DNA from: an uncultured Rhodospirillaceae bacterium
GTDB lineage: Bacteria; Pseudomonadota; Alphaproteobacteria; Rhodospirillales; UBA2165
Assembly: GCA_913054205.1 (NCBI GenBank)
Contig: CAJXJM010000016.1
Span: 1 to 15,120, forward strand
Direction: 5' to 3'
DNA length: 15,120 nucleotides
The translations under genes and the position numbers were made by a program. How positions within the stretch are numbered: the first letter of the stretch is position 1; every line of letters starts with the position of its first letter. The notes beneath the pieces were generated by a model. The model worked only from the letters and a program-made list of their open reading frames with translations, was not told the origin of the DNA and ran no database searches. Below are positions 14,935 to 15,120 of the stretch, piece after piece.

Positions 14935-15120
14935 TCTGACGAGCTTTTTTGTACCTTCTTCGGGCTTCGCAAAAAATACCAGCAACAACGAAGTTTCCCC
15001 GGCGTTTCATATACTTCATTCTCCAGACCCCACCCCCTGTTTATATAGACCGCCCAATCAGCGCACCCACCCCCGGGGTACACCCCCTTTGGCTAAATTG
15101 GTTCCATCGCACCCCTATAC

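Noticed and set aside
14511..14939. Rightward 142-codon frame over the island's right end
   Set aside because: It runs through the tandem repeat and the tRNA fragment, has no ribosome site and shows no protein-like motifs.
14924..15019. Leftward 31-codon frame (MKYMKRRGNFVV...) with GGAG just upstream
   Set aside because: Very short, no recognisable family, GGAG is almost touching the first ATG, and it ends inside the ATGTAGCCA repeats. It could be the remnant of a gene but cannot be supported.

Overview
The window looks like part of an alphaproteobacterial chromosome, probably Rhodospirillales- or Kiloniellales-like. This rests on the family content (a complete HpnC/HpnD/Shc/HpnG/HpnH hopanoid set interleaved with ispH and ispG), the protein sequences, and moderate base composition judged by eye. 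The lineage call is an inference.

Region 1 (1-2003) carries phosphonate metabolism genes: the 5' part of a phosphoenolpyruvate phosphomutase gene running off the left edge, a divergent PhyH/PhnY-like 2-oxoglutarate dioxygenase gene, and a PntC-like phosphonate cytidylyltransferase gene. The next expected steps (phosphonopyruvate decarboxylase, aminoethylphosphonate transaminase) are not in the window; they could lie to the left, downstream of pepM.

Region 2 (2016-12111) is a hopanoid and isoprenoid locus. hpnA is read leftwards and sits only 12 bases before the phosphonate cytidylyltransferase gene, so the two look co-transcribed. ispH and hpnH run rightwards. An opposing leftward operon, hpnC-hpnB-hpnD-shc-hpnG, meets hpnH tail to tail with a 36-base overlap. 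ispG is divergent from hpnC. IspG and IspH perform the last two steps of the MEP pathway, HpnD and HpnC make and convert presqualene diphosphate, Shc cyclises squalene, HpnH adds a 5'-deoxyadenosyl group and HpnG removes adenine from adenosylhopane. hpnE, needed to finish squalene by the HpnCDE route, is absent here.

Region 3 (12112-15120) holds tRNA-Phe(GAA) with a good sigma-70-type promoter, followed by a small island. The last 47 bases of the tRNA-Phe region (from the anticodon stem through CCA plus one base) are repeated exactly 2.6 kb downstream, as expected for tRNA-targeted site-specific integration. The enclosed DNA carries one TonB-dependent outer-membrane receptor gene, several palindromes and a 72-base inverted-repeat unit, but no integrase. 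Short direct repeats spaced about one helical turn lie on both sides of the distal repeat and may be integrase arm sites. The rightmost 249 bases contain no recognisable gene.

The two most notable points are the physical and probable transcriptional coupling of phosphonate activation to hopanoid genes, and the integrase-less receptor cassette bounded by tRNA-Phe att-like repeats.
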